Assembly (NCBI RefSeq): GCF_018135625.1 | Contig: NZ_CP073078.1 | Coordinates: forward strand, 558,001-622,000 | Length of the DNA stretch: 64,000 nt | Source of the DNA: Phenylobacterium montanum | GTDB taxonomy: Bacteria; Pseudomonadota; Alphaproteobacteria; Caulobacterales; Caulobacteraceae | Reading direction: 5' to 3' | The notes under the pieces: generated by a model | Seen by the model: the letters and a program-made list of their open reading frames with translations, nothing else | Told to the model about the DNA's origin: nothing | Databases searched by the model: none | Position numbers and translations under genes: made by a program | In this document: positions 19,718-30,867 of the stretch, one piece after another | Layout of the letters: each line of letters begins with the position of its first letter | How positions within the stretch are numbered: the first letter of the stretch is position 1

Positions 19718-22700
19718 GCGGGCCAGCCGACCAGGAACCGACCGCGGCGTCCAAACCGCCGAGGCGTGGACCGAAACCGCACCACTATGCGGCGGCGGTG
19801 ATGAGCCTGATCGCCTTCATCGCCCTGGCCGGGATGGCCCTGGTTCGCTTCGGCGTGCTGACCGACTGGGGTCGCGAGTATGTCGTGAGCCGATTGGATG
19901 GCCTCGATCTGGGCTCGCTCGGCAAGCTGAGGGTGTCGGGGTTGAAGGGCGACCTGTGGACCGCCTTCGACCTGCAGCGGTTGGCGGTCGTCGACAGCCA
20001 GGGGGCGTGGATCGAGGTCAATAACCTGCGTGTCGCCTGGAGCCCCTTGGAGCTGATCGACCGGCGGGCGCACATTGAATTTGCGGCCGCCGACCTGGTG
20101 AAGCTTTCCCACCGCCCGACCCTCGGCGGCGGTGGCGGAGGCGGCGGAAGGCCGCTGGTGGTGAGGATCGACCAGTTGCAGACGCGGCTCGAGACCCTGC
20201 CGGCGGTCAGCGTCGAACGGGGGCTGTTTCAGCTTGCGGGTGATCTGGTCCTCGAGCCGGACGGTGGCGTAGCCGGCGACGTGGCGGCCCAGAACCTGCT
20301 GCACCAAGGCGATGGGTTGACCGCCAGTTTCGACCTCGGCGTCGGACGCAAGGTTCGGTTGGACGCTCACGCCCACGAGGCGCGCGGCGGGGCCATGGCG
20401 GGGGCGCTGGGCCTGGCGACCGGCCTGCCGTTCAGGCTGGATGCTACCGCGGCGGGCGATGTCGACGTCGGCCAGCTGAAACTTGCGGCCCTGGTCGGAA
20501 CCCAGCCGATCGCCGGGGGAGACGGGACCTGGACCCGCAAGGGCGGGGTGGCGCGAGGCTGGGTGTCGCTGACCGCCTCGCGCTGGACCGAAGGCTACCG
20601 GGCGGCGTTCGGCCCGCGGCTCGACTTCGTGGTGCAGCAGGCTCAGGTGAAGGGGTCGCTGAAGCAGATCGACGCCCGGCTCTTTGCGGACAACGCCAGC
20701 TTGTCGGCCAACGGCGTGATCGATGCGGTGAAGGTGCGCGCCAGCGACGGGATAAAGCTTCAGGCCCAGATCGCCGATCTGTCCAAGCTGGTCGCCCAGC
20801 CATCGGTCGGGCCGGCGCGGCTGTCCGGGGAGGTCAAGGGCGCCCTGGGCGACTGGGACTTGCACGGCCAGGTCAGCCTGAGTCGGGTCCAGGCGGCCGG
20901 GTATGGCCTGGAGCGGTTCGGCGGGCCGCTGACCCTGTCCAAGCATCATCGCGAGCTTCGCCTTGCGGTGGCCGGCGAGGGCTACGGCGGCGCAGGGGGC
21001 GGGGTATTGGGCGATCTGGCCGGCCCGCGGCCACGCGCTCAGCTCGATGCGTCCCGGTTGGCGGACGGCCGGCTGATGTTGCGGACGCTGAGCCTGGACG
21101 GCGCCGGGATCAAGCTCACGGCCAGCGGCGGCAAGGGCCTTTTGGGCGACCTCAGTCTGAAGGGCGTAGCGCAACTGCCGAACCTCGGCCTGGTGCGCAG
21201 CGGCGCCAAGGGGCGGGCGGACCTGACCTGGGCGGCGTCGCAGGGTCGCGCCGGGCAGGCCTGGAAAATCGGCTTTACCGGAGATGGCGCGCAGGTGACG
21301 CTCGGTCAGGAGCAACTGGATCACCTGCTGGGCGAAAAGCCGAAGCTGGCCGCTTCGGGGAACTGGTCCAACGGCGCCCTGGCCCTGGAGCAGGTGGAGC
21401 TGACCGGGGCGTCGGCGCGGGCCGGCGGCTCGGGCCAGATCGGCAAGGACGGGGCGATCCGGCTGGTCGGCGACTGGTCGGCTTCCGGGCCGCTGGGGTT
21501 CGGCCCCCTGGAGATCGACGGCAAGGCGCGCGGCTCGGCGATGATCGGCGGAACGCTCGCCGAACCCAGGGCGGATTTGGGCGCCGACCTGGAGCGGCTG
21601 GATCTGCCGCAGTTGGTGCTGACGGGGGTTCGGGCGACACTGAACCTGGGCAAGGGGCCTCAGGGTGTTGCGGGTGTCTTCAACCTGACGGCGGCCGAAG
21701 CCACCGGCCCGGCGCATGCGCGGGGCGGGTTCGAGCTCACCGGTGGCGGATTGTCATTCCACGACCTAGACGCTCAGGCCGGGGGAATCGCAGTCAAGGG
21801 CGCGGTCGGCTTGCATGGCGGCGAAGTCGTCAGCGCCGACCTTGCCGGCAGCGCAGGACCCGGCGCCTTCCTGGCCGCAGGCCACGCCGATGGCCGGATG
21901 ACGCTGAGCGGCGGCCAGGCCGACGAGAGCCTGACAGCCCAGGACCTCACGCTGAAAGGTCAGGCGGGCGTGATCCATAGCCTGGCGCTCAAGGCCGCTG
22001 GACCGGTCGACCAGTTGCCCTACACGGTGGCGGCCGAGGTGCAGACCGACCAGGCGCCGTTCAAGATCAATGGCGGCGGCGTGGCGAACCGATCTGGGCG
22101 GGCCCTGGCGCTGAGCTTCAGCGGGACCGGCCAGCTGCGGCGCCTGACTTTCAAGACCGCCAGCCCGGCCCGGATCAGCCTGGACGGCGATCGCCGTTCG
22201 GCGGACCTGGACCTGGCGCTGAGCGGCGGCCACGCGATTATCCAGGCGCAACAGGATGGCGCGCGCCTCGACGCCAAGGCGGCCATGACGGGGGTGGATC
22301 TCGCAGCCCTGGGCGAGGATCTGGCCGGGCGGTTCGACGCCGATCTCGACCTGAGCGGCGAGGGGCCCCGGCTGGATGGCCGGCTCAAGGCGCACTTGAA
22401 GGGCGCGCGCAGCCGCGACGCGCCGGCCAAGCTGGCGATGAATGGCGAGATCGACGCCGCCTTGGTCGGACCGCAGTTGACCGTCGACGCCGCCGTCACC
22501 GGCTCCAGTTCAAACGACCAGGCCCAAGTGCATGCGGTGTTGCCGGCGGAGGCGGCGGCCCAGCCGTTCCGCTTCGGTGTCGTCGACTCCAAGCCGATCG
22601 CCGGCCAGTTTCAGGTCAATGGGGAGTTGCAGCCGGTCTGGGACCTCTTCTTCGGCGACGGTCGCGAGCTGGGTGGGCGACTGGCCGCCAGGGGCTCCCT

Positions 22701-23898
22701 GGCCGGCACGCTGAAATCGCCTCAGGTGAGCGGCGAGGGCAGCCTGGCCAACGGCCACTTCGAGGACGCCGCCACCGGGCTGAAGCTGCGAGCGATCAAC
22801 GCCGAAGCTGTGTTGTCGGGCGAGACCCTGGACGTGCAGCGGTTCGCCGCCAACGACGCCCACGCCGGAACGCTTATCGGACAGGGGCGGCTGGAGATGG
22901 GCCCGGGCGGCTCCAGCACCCTGACCCTGACCGCGCACGGCTTCCAATTGCTGGACAACGAAACCGCCAAGGCCACGGCCAGCGGCCAGGTGACGGTGGT
23001 GCGGGACGCCAAGGGCCGGGCCAGACTGTCGGGCGGCCTGACGATCGACCGGGCCGACATCTCGGCGGAAACCTCTCGCGCGCCCCCCGGGGTGGTGACC
23101 ATGGACGTGGTCGAGCGCAACCGGCCGTTCTCGATGAACCAGGGCCTGCAGGCGGCGCCTGTCAACGGGCCGTCTCTGGACCTCGATGTCAGCATCACGG
23201 CGCCCCGGCGGATCTATGTCAAAGGCCTGGGTCTGGACGCCGAACTGTCGCTGAATGCGAGGGTGGTGGGCTCGACCAGCAACCCGCAACTAGAGGGTAC
23301 GGCCAGGATCGTGCGCGGCGACTACGATTTCGCCGGCAATCGCTTTGCGATCGACGACCGCGGGGTGGTCTATCTGGCCAGCAGCGCGGACAAGATGCGC
23401 CTGGACCTAACCGCAACCCGCGACAACCCGACGCTGACGGCGATCATCCGCATCCAGGGCACGGCGGCTAAGCCGCAGATAACCCTGACCTCGACTCCGA
23501 CCCTGCCGGACGACGAGGTGCTGTCCCAGGTGTTGTTCGGCCAATCGGCGGCGCAGCTGTCGCCGGTGCAGGCGGCCCAGGTGGCGGCTGCGGTGACCAC
23601 CCTGGCCACCGGCGGCGGCTTCGACGTCATGGGTGGGCTGAAGAACTTCGCTCGGCTGGACCGGCTGGCGCTCGGCGGCGGCGACGCGGCCAGCGGAGTC
23701 ACCGTCTCGGGCGGCAAGTATATCGGCAGCCGGGTCTATCTCGAGGTGACCGGCGGCGGGCGGCAGGGCCCCTCGGCCCAGGTCGAAATCAAGGCGACCC
23801 GGTCGCTGTCATTGATCTCGCAGGTCGGCGGGGAATACGGCGCCAAGCTGACCGTTCGCTGGCGCCACGACTACGGGCGGCCCAAGGCCCAGAAATAG
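19714..23898 (+). CDS. tamB: Translocation/assembly module subunit TamB
   Basis: Inner-membrane-anchored periplasm-spanning protein, partner of TamA. It has 1394 residues, in the range for TamB. One N-terminal helix (AAAVMSLIAFIALAGMALVRFGV) anchors it. The rest is repetitive beta structure rich in Gly/Ala/Leu (a hydrophobic groove for lipid passage in AsmA-like proteins), and the C-terminal DUF490/TamB domain is clear: TATRDNPTLTAIIRIQGTA, LPDDEVLSQVLFGQSAAQLSP and the end VRWRHDYGRPK. The start is a TTG overlapping the tamA stop. A Gly-rich loop (GGGGGGGGR) lies near residues 138-146. Confidence 0.94.
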   Translation: MSGPADQEPTAASKPPRRGPKPHHYAAAVMSLIAFIALAGMALVRFGVLTDWGREYVVSRLDGLDLGSLGKLRVSGLKGDLWTAFDLQRLAVVDSQGAWIEVNNLRVAWSPLELIDRRAHIEFAAADLVKLSHRPTLGGGGGGGGRPLVVRIDQLQTRLETLPAVSVERGLFQLAGDLVLEPDGGVAGDVAAQNLLHQGDGLTASFDLGVGRKVRLDAHAHEARGGAMAGALGLATGLPFRLDATAAGDVDVGQLKLAALVGTQPIAGGDGTWTRKGGVARGWVSLTASRWTEGYRAAFGPRLDFVVQQAQVKGSLKQIDARLFADNASLSANGVIDAVKVRASDGIKLQAQIADLSKLVAQPSVGPARLSGEVKGALGDWDLHGQVSLSRVQAAGYGLERFGGPLTLSKHHRELRLAVAGEGYGGAGGGVLGDLAGPRPRAQLDASRLADGRLMLRTLSLDGAGIKLTASGGKGLLGDLSLKGVAQLPNLGLVRSGAKGRADLTWAASQGRAGQAWKIGFTGDGAQVTLGQEQLDHLLGEKPKLAASGNWSNGALALEQVELTGASARAGGSGQIGKDGAIRLVGDWSASGPLGFGPLEIDGKARGSAMIGGTLAEPRADLGADLERLDLPQLVLTGVRATLNLGKGPQGVAGVFNLTAAEATGPAHARGGFELTGGGLSFHDLDAQAGGIAVKGAVGLHGGEVVSADLAGSAGPGAFLAAGHADGRMTLSGGQADESLTAQDLTLKGQAGVIHSLALKAAGPVDQLPYTVAAEVQTDQAPFKINGGGVANRSGRALALSFSGTGQLRRLTFKTASPARISLDGDRRSADLDLALSGGHAIIQAQQDGARLDAKAAMTGVDLAALGEDLAGRFDADLDLSGEGPRLDGRLKAHLKGARSRDAPAKLAMNGEIDAALVGPQLTVDAAVTGSSSNDQAQVHAVLPAEAAAQPFRFGVVDSKPIAGQFQVNGELQPVWDLFFGDGRELGGRLAARGSLAGTLKSPQVSGEGSLANGHFEDAATGLKLRAINAEAVLSGETLDVQRFAANDAHAGTLIGQGRLEMGPGGSSTLTLTAHGFQLLDNETAKATASGQVTVVRDAKGRARLSGGLTIDRADISAETSRAPPGVVTMDVVERNRPFSMNQGLQAAPVNGPSLDLDVSITAPRRIYVKGLGLDAELSLNARVVGSTSNPQLEGTARIVRGDYDFAGNRFAIDDRGVVYLASSADKMRLDLTATRDNPTLTAIIRIQGTAAKPQITLTSTPTLPDDEVLSQVLFGQSAAQLSPVQAAQVAAAVTTLATGGGFDVMGGLKNFARLDRLALGGGDAASGVTVSGGKYIGSRVYLEVTGGGRQGPSAQVEIKATRSLSLISQVGGEYGAKLTVRWRHDYGRPKAQK

Positions 23899-23914
23899 CC
23901 CGGGCGCCCGGAGA

Positions 23915-24259
23915 TCAGTGCGTGATGCGCGGCCGCAGGTGGTAGTGGCCGTCTTCGAACCCGTCGAAGATCAGCGAGGTATGCGGGTGTGCGACCGGTT
24001 CGCCGGTGTCGTCGGGCAGCAGGTTCTGCTCGGACACATAGGCGGTGTAGGTGCCTTCGTCGTTCTCAGCCAGCAAGTGGTAGAACGGCTGGTCCTTCCG
24101 CGGACGGATGTCCTCGGGGATCGAGGACCACCATTCTTCGGTGTTGGCGAATTCGGGGTCCACGTCGAAGATCACGCCGCGGAAGGGAAAGACCCGGTGG
24201 CGGACGACTTGGCCCAGCGCATATTTGGCGAGTCGGGTGTTCATGACGGGGTAAACCAT
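23915..24259 (-). CDS. hspQ: Heat shock protein HspQ
   Basis: Small HspQ/YccV-type protein that binds hemimethylated DNA and acts as a specificity factor for Lon in enterobacteria. The conserved core is RLAKYALGQVVRHRVFPFRGVIFDVDPEF, then DQPFYHLLAENDEGTYTAYVSEQNLLP. Three ATGs compete: 24265, 24259 and 24244. 24259 has an AGGCGG ribosome site 7 nt upstream, while 24244 gives the N-terminus closest to relatives (MNTRLAKYALGQ). It converges on tamB with a 16-bp gap, and its promoter must lie between 24260 and 24398. I did not find a convincing heat-shock sigma-32 site. Confidence 0.9.
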   Translation of the reverse strand: MVYPVMNTRLAKYALGQVVRHRVFPFRGVIFDVDPEFANTEEWWSSIPEDIRPRKDQPFYHLLAENDEGTYTAYVSEQNLLPDDTGEPVAHPHTSLIFDGFEDGHYHLRPRITH

Positions 24260-24398
24260 ACACATTCCGCCTAACTGGAAAATGAACGGAAGCGACCATA
24301 TCCCGTTTAGGTCACCGCCCTTCCTGCGACAGATTCGACTTGCTACAGTTTGGCCTAGCCCGTCTTGGCGCAGCCCCGCAGAGCCCGGATTTTGATTA

Positions 24399-25517
24399 AT
24401 GTCTGACGCGACCGCGTCCAGAGAGCGTCGCCGGAGCCAGGATCAGAGCTCTTTCTCCCCGGCGGTGATTCGCCCGACAGGCGGGCTCTACGCCGCGCTG
24501 GATCTGGGCACCAACAACTGTCGCCTGCTGGTCGCGACGCCTGCGCGAGGCGGGTTTCGCGTCGTCGACGCCTATTCGCGAATCGTTCGCCTGGGGGAGG
24601 GGCTGTCGCAGACCGGTCGGCTGCAGCCCGCGGCGATGGAGCGGGCGATCGCCGCGCTCGCGGTCTGCGCCGAGCGGTTGAAACGGCGCGGCGCGCCGGA
24701 GCTGAGGGCTATCGCCACCCAGGCCTGCCGTTCCGCCGAGAACGGCGCCGAGTTCATCCAGCGCGTGGCGCGAGAGACCGGCATCGAGCTGCAGATCATC
24801 TCGCCGCGGGAAGAGGCCCGGCTGTCGGTGGCCGGTTGCCTGACCCTTTTGGACGCGACCGCCGATGCAGCCCTGGTGCTGGATGTCGGCGGCGGCTCGA
24901 CGGAGCTGTCTTGGGTGGACCTTCGCGGCCTGAGTGGCGACGCCGGCGGGCGGTTGACCGGCATGCCGCCGATCAAGGCCTGGCTGTCCATTCCGATCGG
25001 CGTGGTCACCCTGGCCGAGCACTTTCCCGAGCAGCGCCCGGGCGAGCAGGGCTGGTATCGCCAGATGGTCGAGGAGGTGAAGGGGCGCATTCAGGATTTC
25101 CCCCATGCCGAGCCTCTGCGCCAGGTCTTTTCCGAGGGGCGAGCCCACCTCGTCGGCACCTCCGGGGCTATCACCAGTCTGGCCGGCATCCATCTTGGAC
25201 TGGCGCGCTATGACCGCGCGCGCGTCGACGGCCTGTGGCTGACGCATGAGGAGTGCGAGGCCACCGCCGAACGCCTGCTGAGCCTGGATCCGGCCGAGCG
25301 CGCCGCTCAGCCCTGCATCGGGCCGGACCGCGCCGACCTGGTGCTGGCAGGGGCGGCGATCCTGCAGGCGGTGCAGGAACTGTGGCCCTGCGCACGGGTG
25401 CGCGTGGCGGACCGTGGCCTGCGCGAAGGCGTGCTCTTGTCGCTGATGGCCGAGGCTTCGGGCCGGCGTCGCCGCCGCCGTCGCCGGGGCAGCGCGGCGG
25501 CCAAGGCGCTTACATGA
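24399..25517 (+). CDS. Ppx/GppA family phosphatase
   Basis: Exopolyphosphatase / pppGpp phosphohydrolase family protein, 372 residues. The actin-like ATPase fold shows ALDLGTNNCRLLVA (phosphate 1), the catalytic Glu region (TQACRSAENGAEFIQRV, then SPREEARL) and phosphate 2 VLDVGGGSTEL. It lacks the C-terminal HD domain of E. coli Ppx/GppA, so it belongs to the short class. The C-terminus is an Arg-rich tail (RRRRRRRRGSAAAKA type) that could bind polyphosphate or RNA. The ATG at 24399 fits family length. Its stop overlaps the rlmE start by 4 nt, a pairing seen in related alphaproteobacteria. Confidence 0.9.
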   Translation: MSDATASRERRRSQDQSSFSPAVIRPTGGLYAALDLGTNNCRLLVATPARGGFRVVDAYSRIVRLGEGLSQTGRLQPAAMERAIAALAVCAERLKRRGAPELRAIATQACRSAENGAEFIQRVARETGIELQIISPREEARLSVAGCLTLLDATADAALVLDVGGGSTELSWVDLRGLSGDAGGRLTGMPPIKAWLSIPIGVVTLAEHFPEQRPGEQGWYRQMVEEVKGRIQDFPHAEPLRQVFSEGRAHLVGTSGAITSLAGIHLGLARYDRARVDGLWLTHEECEATAERLLSLDPAERAAQPCIGPDRADLVLAGAAILQAVQELWPCARVRVADRGLREGVLLSLMAEASGRRRRRRRRGSAAAKALT

Positions 25518-26221
25518 GCGAAGACCCGCCCAAGCGGCGCCTGGTGCGCCCTCCCAGCAGGGGAAACGAAGTCGGCCAGGCCCGCGCCGCCGTGCGCCTG
25601 AAGACGGCCAAGGACCGCACCCCCTCGTCGCAGGCCTGGCTGCAGAGGCAGCTCAACGATCCCTTCGTGGTCGAGGCCAAGGCCAAGGGCTATCGCTCGC
25701 GCGCGGCCTTCAAGCTGACCGAGATCGACGACCGCTTTCACCTGCTGAAAAAGGGCGTGCGGGTGATCGACCTCGGCTGCGCCCCCGGCGGCTGGGTGCA
25801 GGTTGCTCTGGAACGCGGAGCCGCGGCGGTGACGGGGGTGGACCTGCTGCCGGTCGAGCCCCTCCCGCCGGCGCAGCTGTTCGAGATGGACTTCACCGAT
25901 CCCGCCTGCGGCCCGCGCCTGATCGAGGCCCTGGGGGGCGCGCCGGACCTAGTGCTCTCGGACATGGCCCCCAACACCATCGGCCATAAGCGCACCGACC
26001 ATCTGCGGATCATCGGCCTGATCGAGGCCGCCGCCGAGTTCGCCGTCCAGGTCCTGAAGCCCGGCGGCGCCTTCGTCGCCAAGGCCTTCCAGGGCGGGGA
26101 GACGGAGGCTGTGCTGAAGCTGCTGAAGGCCCATTTCGACAGCGTGAAGCACGTCAAACCTAAGGCCAGCCGGGCGGAAAGCTCGGAGCTCTATCTGGTG
26201 GCGACCGGGTTCAAGCGATAG
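25514..26221 (+). CDS. rlmE: 23S rRNA 2'-O-methyltransferase RlmE (FtsJ/RrmJ)
   Basis: SAM-dependent 2'-O-methylation of a uridine in the A-loop of 23S rRNA (U2552 in E. coli). 235 residues. The catalytic K-D-K-E set is visible: Lys in YRSRAAFKL, Asp in LSDMAPNTIGHK, Lys in FVAKAFQGGE and Glu in SSELYLVATG. The SAM motif is VIDLGCAPGGW. An Arg/Lys-rich N-terminal extension (KRRLVRPPSRGNEVGQ) of about 35 residues precedes the core, as in other alphaproteobacterial RlmE. ATG 25514 overlaps the phosphatase stop (ATGA); frames extending further upstream belong to the phosphatase region. Confidence 0.94.
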   Translation: MSEDPPKRRLVRPPSRGNEVGQARAAVRLKTAKDRTPSSQAWLQRQLNDPFVVEAKAKGYRSRAAFKLTEIDDRFHLLKKGVRVIDLGCAPGGWVQVALERGAAAVTGVDLLPVEPLPPAQLFEMDFTDPACGPRLIEALGGAPDLVLSDMAPNTIGHKRTDHLRIIGLIEAAAEFAVQVLKPGGAFVAKAFQGGETEAVLKLLKAHFDSVKHVKPKASRAESSELYLVATGFKR

Positions 26222-26279
26222 GGCCAACCAGCAGCTCGTGGGCGTCCTCGAAGCCCTAGTGACAATCACACCCTTTCCT

Positions 26280-27789
<1,510 letters not shown>

Positions 27790-27795
27790 GTATCC

Positions 27796-27813
27796 GGGGC
27801 TCATCCGAGCCCC
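27796..27813. repeat. Short hairpin after guaB
   Basis: GGGGCTC (27796-27802) and GAGCCCC (27807-27813) form a perfect 7-bp stem with a 4-nt loop, 7 nt after the guaB stop. It is followed by AAAAG, not a T run, so it is not a typical intrinsic terminator on this strand. It may stabilise the 3' end of the message. Confidence 0.5.
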
Positions 27814-27819
27814 AAAAGC

Positions 27820-27905
27820 CGCTCATCCCCGCGAAGGCGGGGTCCAGTTTCATTCGCCAACCTGTGTGGGCTGGCCTCTGGATCCCGCTTTCGCGGGGAC
27901 GAGCG
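27820..27905. repeat. REP-like intergenic palindromic element
   Basis: Two 28-nt arms (27820-27847 and 27878-27905) are inverted repeats with 25 of 28 bases paired, around a 30-nt centre. Each arm is itself palindromic (CCCCGCGAAGGCGGGG; CCCGCTTTCGCGGGG). This is the style of dispersed repeats in Caulobacterales and sphingomonads. It fills the guaB to RsmB-like gene gap. I saw no second copy in this window. Confidence 0.8.
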
Positions 27906-27952
27906 CTATTCTTATCTCATCGCGCCGACCGGGCGCGGAAGGGGACTGAGGT

Positions 27953-29242
27953 TTGCGTGACGGCGGCAGGGTGGCGGCGGCGATCGCGGTCATCCAGGAC
28001 ATGGACGAACGCCACAAGCCAGTGAAACTGGCCCTGAAGGCCTGGGGCGACGCCAGCCGGTTTGCGGGCGCCAAGGACCGCGCCTTCGTCTCCGGCCTGG
28101 TGCTGGACGCCCTGCGCCGCCGTCGTTCCCTGAGCGCGCGGATGGGCGGGGAGGGGCCGCGGGCGGCTGTGCTGGGCGCCCTGGCCTTTTCGTGGAACTG
28201 GCCGACAGCGCGGATCGCAGAAGCCGCGGCCGAGGCCCCACATGGTCCGGGTGCGCTGACGCCGGAGGAAGTGGCGAGTCTGGGTGGAGCCCCGAGCGAG
28301 GTGGCGGCGACCGACTATCCCGACTGGCTGGAGCCGCATCTGGCCCGCGTGTTCGGCGAAAACAGGGCCGCCGAGGCCGCAGCCCTGTCGGCCCGCGCGC
28401 CGATCGACCTCAGGGTCAACCGGCTGAAGACCGATCCGGTGCGCGCACTGAAGGCGCTGGAGCCCCTTAGGGCGCGGCCCACGGGCCTGATGGCCGACGC
28501 CCTGCGCATCGAGGCGCCTGGCCCGGCCGACCGCGCCCCGCCGGTCGAGGCGATCCCTGAATTCGGCAAGGGCTGGTTTGAGGTGCAGGATCTGGGCTCG
28601 CAGGTCGCCGCTGCTGCTGCGGGAGAAATCCGCGGCCAGCAGGTGCTGGACCTCTGCGCTGGGGGCGGTGGCAAGACCCTGGCCCTGGCGGCGGCGATGG
28701 GAAACACCGGCCAGCTCTATGCTTATGACGCCGACGGCCGTCGCCTTGCCGACACGGTGCGGCGGGCCGAGCGCGCCGGCGTGCGTAACCTGCAGGTCCG
28801 CACTCCGTTGAGGCCCGATCCGCTCGCCGACTTGCCGGGCAAGATGGACCTGGTCTTCGTCGACGCCCCTTGCACCGGCTCGGGCACCTGGCGGCGCCAT
28901 CCCGACGCCAAGTGGCGGCTGACCCCGGCGCAGCTGGAAAAGCGCATGGCCGAGCAGGACGCCGTGCTGGAAGAAGCGGCCAAGTACGTCAAGCCTGGCG
29001 GGCGGATCGTCTATGTCACCTGCTCGCTGCTGGCCGAGGAGGACGAGGATCGCGTCGCCGCTTTCCTGCAAGGCCATCCGGGATTTGTGACCATCGACGC
29101 TCTGGAGCAGATTGCGGCTTCCGGCCAAGCCGACATCGCCGCCCTGGCCGAACGCCGAACCGGCGGCCATTTCCTGCGCCTGACCCCACTTTCCGCCTCC
29201 ACCGACGGGTTCTTCGTCGCGGTCCTGAGGCGCGCAGCGTGA
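27953..29242 (+). CDS. RsmB/NOP family class I SAM-dependent RNA methyltransferase
   Basis: RNA m5C methyltransferase of the RsmB/NOP2 family, 429 residues. An N-terminal NusB-like helical part ([22 protein letters not shown]) is followed by the catalytic domain. Seen: SAM motif [18 protein letters not shown], the motif IV Cys in [16 protein letters not shown], and the motif VI catalytic Cys in [11 protein letters not shown]. The exact target base cannot be given; related genes are often named rsmB by similarity. The start is TTG 27953 after a GGAAGGGG site. It sits between guaB and guaA, a conserved arrangement in the order, so co-expression with purine genes is plausible. Confidence 0.9.
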   Translation: MRDGGRVAAAIAVIQDMDERHKPVKLALKAWGDASRFAGAKDRAFVSGLVLDALRRRRSLSARMGGEGPRAAVLGALAFSWNWPTARIAEAAAEAPHGPGALTPEEVASLGGAPSEVAATDYPDWLEPHLARVFGENRAAEAAALSARAPIDLRVNRLKTDPVRALKALEPLRARPTGLMADALRIEAPGPADRAPPVEAIPEFGKGWFEVQDLGSQVAAAAAGEIRGQQVLDLCAGGGGKTLALAAAMGNTGQLYAYDADGRRLADTVRRAERAGVRNLQVRTPLRPDPLADLPGKMDLVFVDAPCTGSGTWRRHPDAKWRLTPAQLEKRMAEQDAVLEEAAKYVKPGGRIVYVTCSLLAEEDEDRVAAFLQGHPGFVTIDALEQIAASGQADIAALAERRTGGHFLRLTPLSASTDGFFVAVLRRAA

Positions 29243-29297
29243 CGCCGGCGTATCCGCAGACTATGACCCCGCCCAACTCAGCCGACGAAGGACGCCC

Positions 29298-30863
29298 ATG
29301 ACCGAAGCCCCCCGCCACGACCGCGTCCTGATCGTCGATTTCGGCAGCCAGGTGACCCAGCTGATCGCCCGCCGGGTGCGCGAGAGCGGCGTCTATTGCG
29401 AGATCCACCCCTTCGACAAGGTCGGCGACGACTTCCTGAAGGCCTATGCGCCCAAGGCGGTGATCCTGTCCGGAGGGCCGGCCAGCGCCCATGAGGAGGA
29501 CAGCCCGACCCCGAATCCGACCCTGTTCAAGCTGGGGGTGCCGGTGCTGGGCATCTGCTACGGCGAAATGGCCATCTGCGCGGCCATGGGCGGGACAGTG
29601 GAAGGCGGCCATCACCGCGAATTCGGCCGGGCCGACATCCGCATCGCCACCGAGACGCCGCTGCTGGCCGGTCTGGGCGATGTGGGCGACCTGGAGCCGG
29701 TCTGGATGAGCCACGGCGACGTGATCACCGCCATCCCCGAGGGCTTCCACGTGGTGGCCACCTCGGAGAACTCGCCCTACGCCGCCATCGCCGACGAGGG
29801 CCGGCGGATCTATGGCGTGCAGTTCCACCCCGAGGTGGCGCACACGCCCCGCGGCGCGCTCCTGCTGCGCAACTTCACCCACACCATCGCCGGCCTGTCC
29901 GGCGACTGGACCATGGCCGCCTTCCGCGCCGAGGCGGTGGCCCGCATCCGCGAACAGGTGGGCGAGGGGCGGGTGATCTGCGGCCTGTCCGGCGGGGTCG
30001 ACAGCTCGGTGGCGGCGGTTCTGATCCACGAGGCGATCGGCGACCAGCTGACCTGCGTCTTCGTCGACACCGGCCTGTTGCGGATGAACGAGGCCGAACA
30101 GGTGGTGACCCTGTTCAGAGATCACTATAACATCCCGCTAATCCACGTTGATGCGTCAAAGGAATTCCTCGGCGAGCTGGAGGGCGTCTCCGAGCCGGAG
30201 GCCAAGCGCAAGATCATCGGCAGGGTGTTCGTCGAGACCTTCGACCGCGAGGCGGCCAAGATCGAGGGCGCGGGCTTCTTGGCCCAGGGCACCCTCTATC
30301 CCGACGTGATCGAAAGCGTCTCGGCCCGCGGCGGCCCTTCGGTGGTGATCAAGAGCCATCACAATGTCGGCGGGTTGCCCGAGCACATGAAGCTGAAGCT
30401 GGTCGAGCCCCTGCGTGAGCTGTTCAAGGACGAGGTCCGCGCCCTGGGCGTCGAACTCGGCCTGCCGCCCGCCTTCGTCGGGCGCCACCCGTTCCCTGGG
30501 CCGGGCCTCGCCATCCGCATCCCGGGCGAGATCACCCGCGAGAAGGTGGCGACCCTGCAGCAGGCCGACGCCATCTATCTCGACGAAATCCGCAAGGCCG
30601 GCCTCTATGACAGCATCTGGCAGGCCTTCGCCGTGTTGTTGCCGGTCAAGACCGTAGGCGTCATGGGCGATGCCCGCACCTACGAGGACGTGCTGGCCCT
30701 TCGCGCCGTCACCTCCACCGATGGCATGACCGCCGACTTCTTCGAATTCCCCTGGCCGGTCCTGGCCAGGACGGCGACCCGGATCATCAATGAAGTCAAA
30801 GGTGTGAACCGGGTGGTTTACGACGTCACTTCAAAGCCGCCCGGGACGATCGAGTGGGAGTAG
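29298..30863 (+). CDS. guaA: GMP synthase (glutamine-hydrolysing)
   Basis: Converts XMP to GMP using ATP and glutamine. 521 residues. The N-terminal class I glutaminase has Cys87 in GICYGEM and the His-x-Glu pair in [10 protein letters not shown]. The ATP-pyrophosphatase has its P-loop SGGVDS at 231-236. The C-terminal dimerisation domain ends [17 protein letters not shown], the usual guaA end. The ATG follows GAAGGACGCCC. It is separated from the upstream methyltransferase by 55 bp and ends 4 bp from the convergent SRAP gene. Confidence 0.97.
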   Translation: MTEAPRHDRVLIVDFGSQVTQLIARRVRESGVYCEIHPFDKVGDDFLKAYAPKAVILSGGPASAHEEDSPTPNPTLFKLGVPVLGICYGEMAICAAMGGTVEGGHHREFGRADIRIATETPLLAGLGDVGDLEPVWMSHGDVITAIPEGFHVVATSENSPYAAIADEGRRIYGVQFHPEVAHTPRGALLLRNFTHTIAGLSGDWTMAAFRAEAVARIREQVGEGRVICGLSGGVDSSVAAVLIHEAIGDQLTCVFVDTGLLRMNEAEQVVTLFRDHYNIPLIHVDASKEFLGELEGVSEPEAKRKIIGRVFVETFDREAAKIEGAGFLAQGTLYPDVIESVSARGGPSVVIKSHHNVGGLPEHMKLKLVEPLRELFKDEVRALGVELGLPPAFVGRHPFPGPGLAIRIPGEITREKVATLQQADAIYLDEIRKAGLYDSIWQAFAVLLPVKTVGVMGDARTYEDVLALRAVTSTDGMTADFFEFPWPVLARTATRIINEVKGVNRVVYDVTSKPPGTIEWE

Positions 30864-30867
30864 GCAA

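Noticed and set aside
27796-27813. guaB intrinsic terminator
   Set aside because: The hairpin is good but is followed by AAAAG rather than a T run on the coding strand.
27820-27905. CRISPR-like array
   Set aside because: There are only two arms, and they are inverted rather than direct repeats, with one centre. No cas genes are present.
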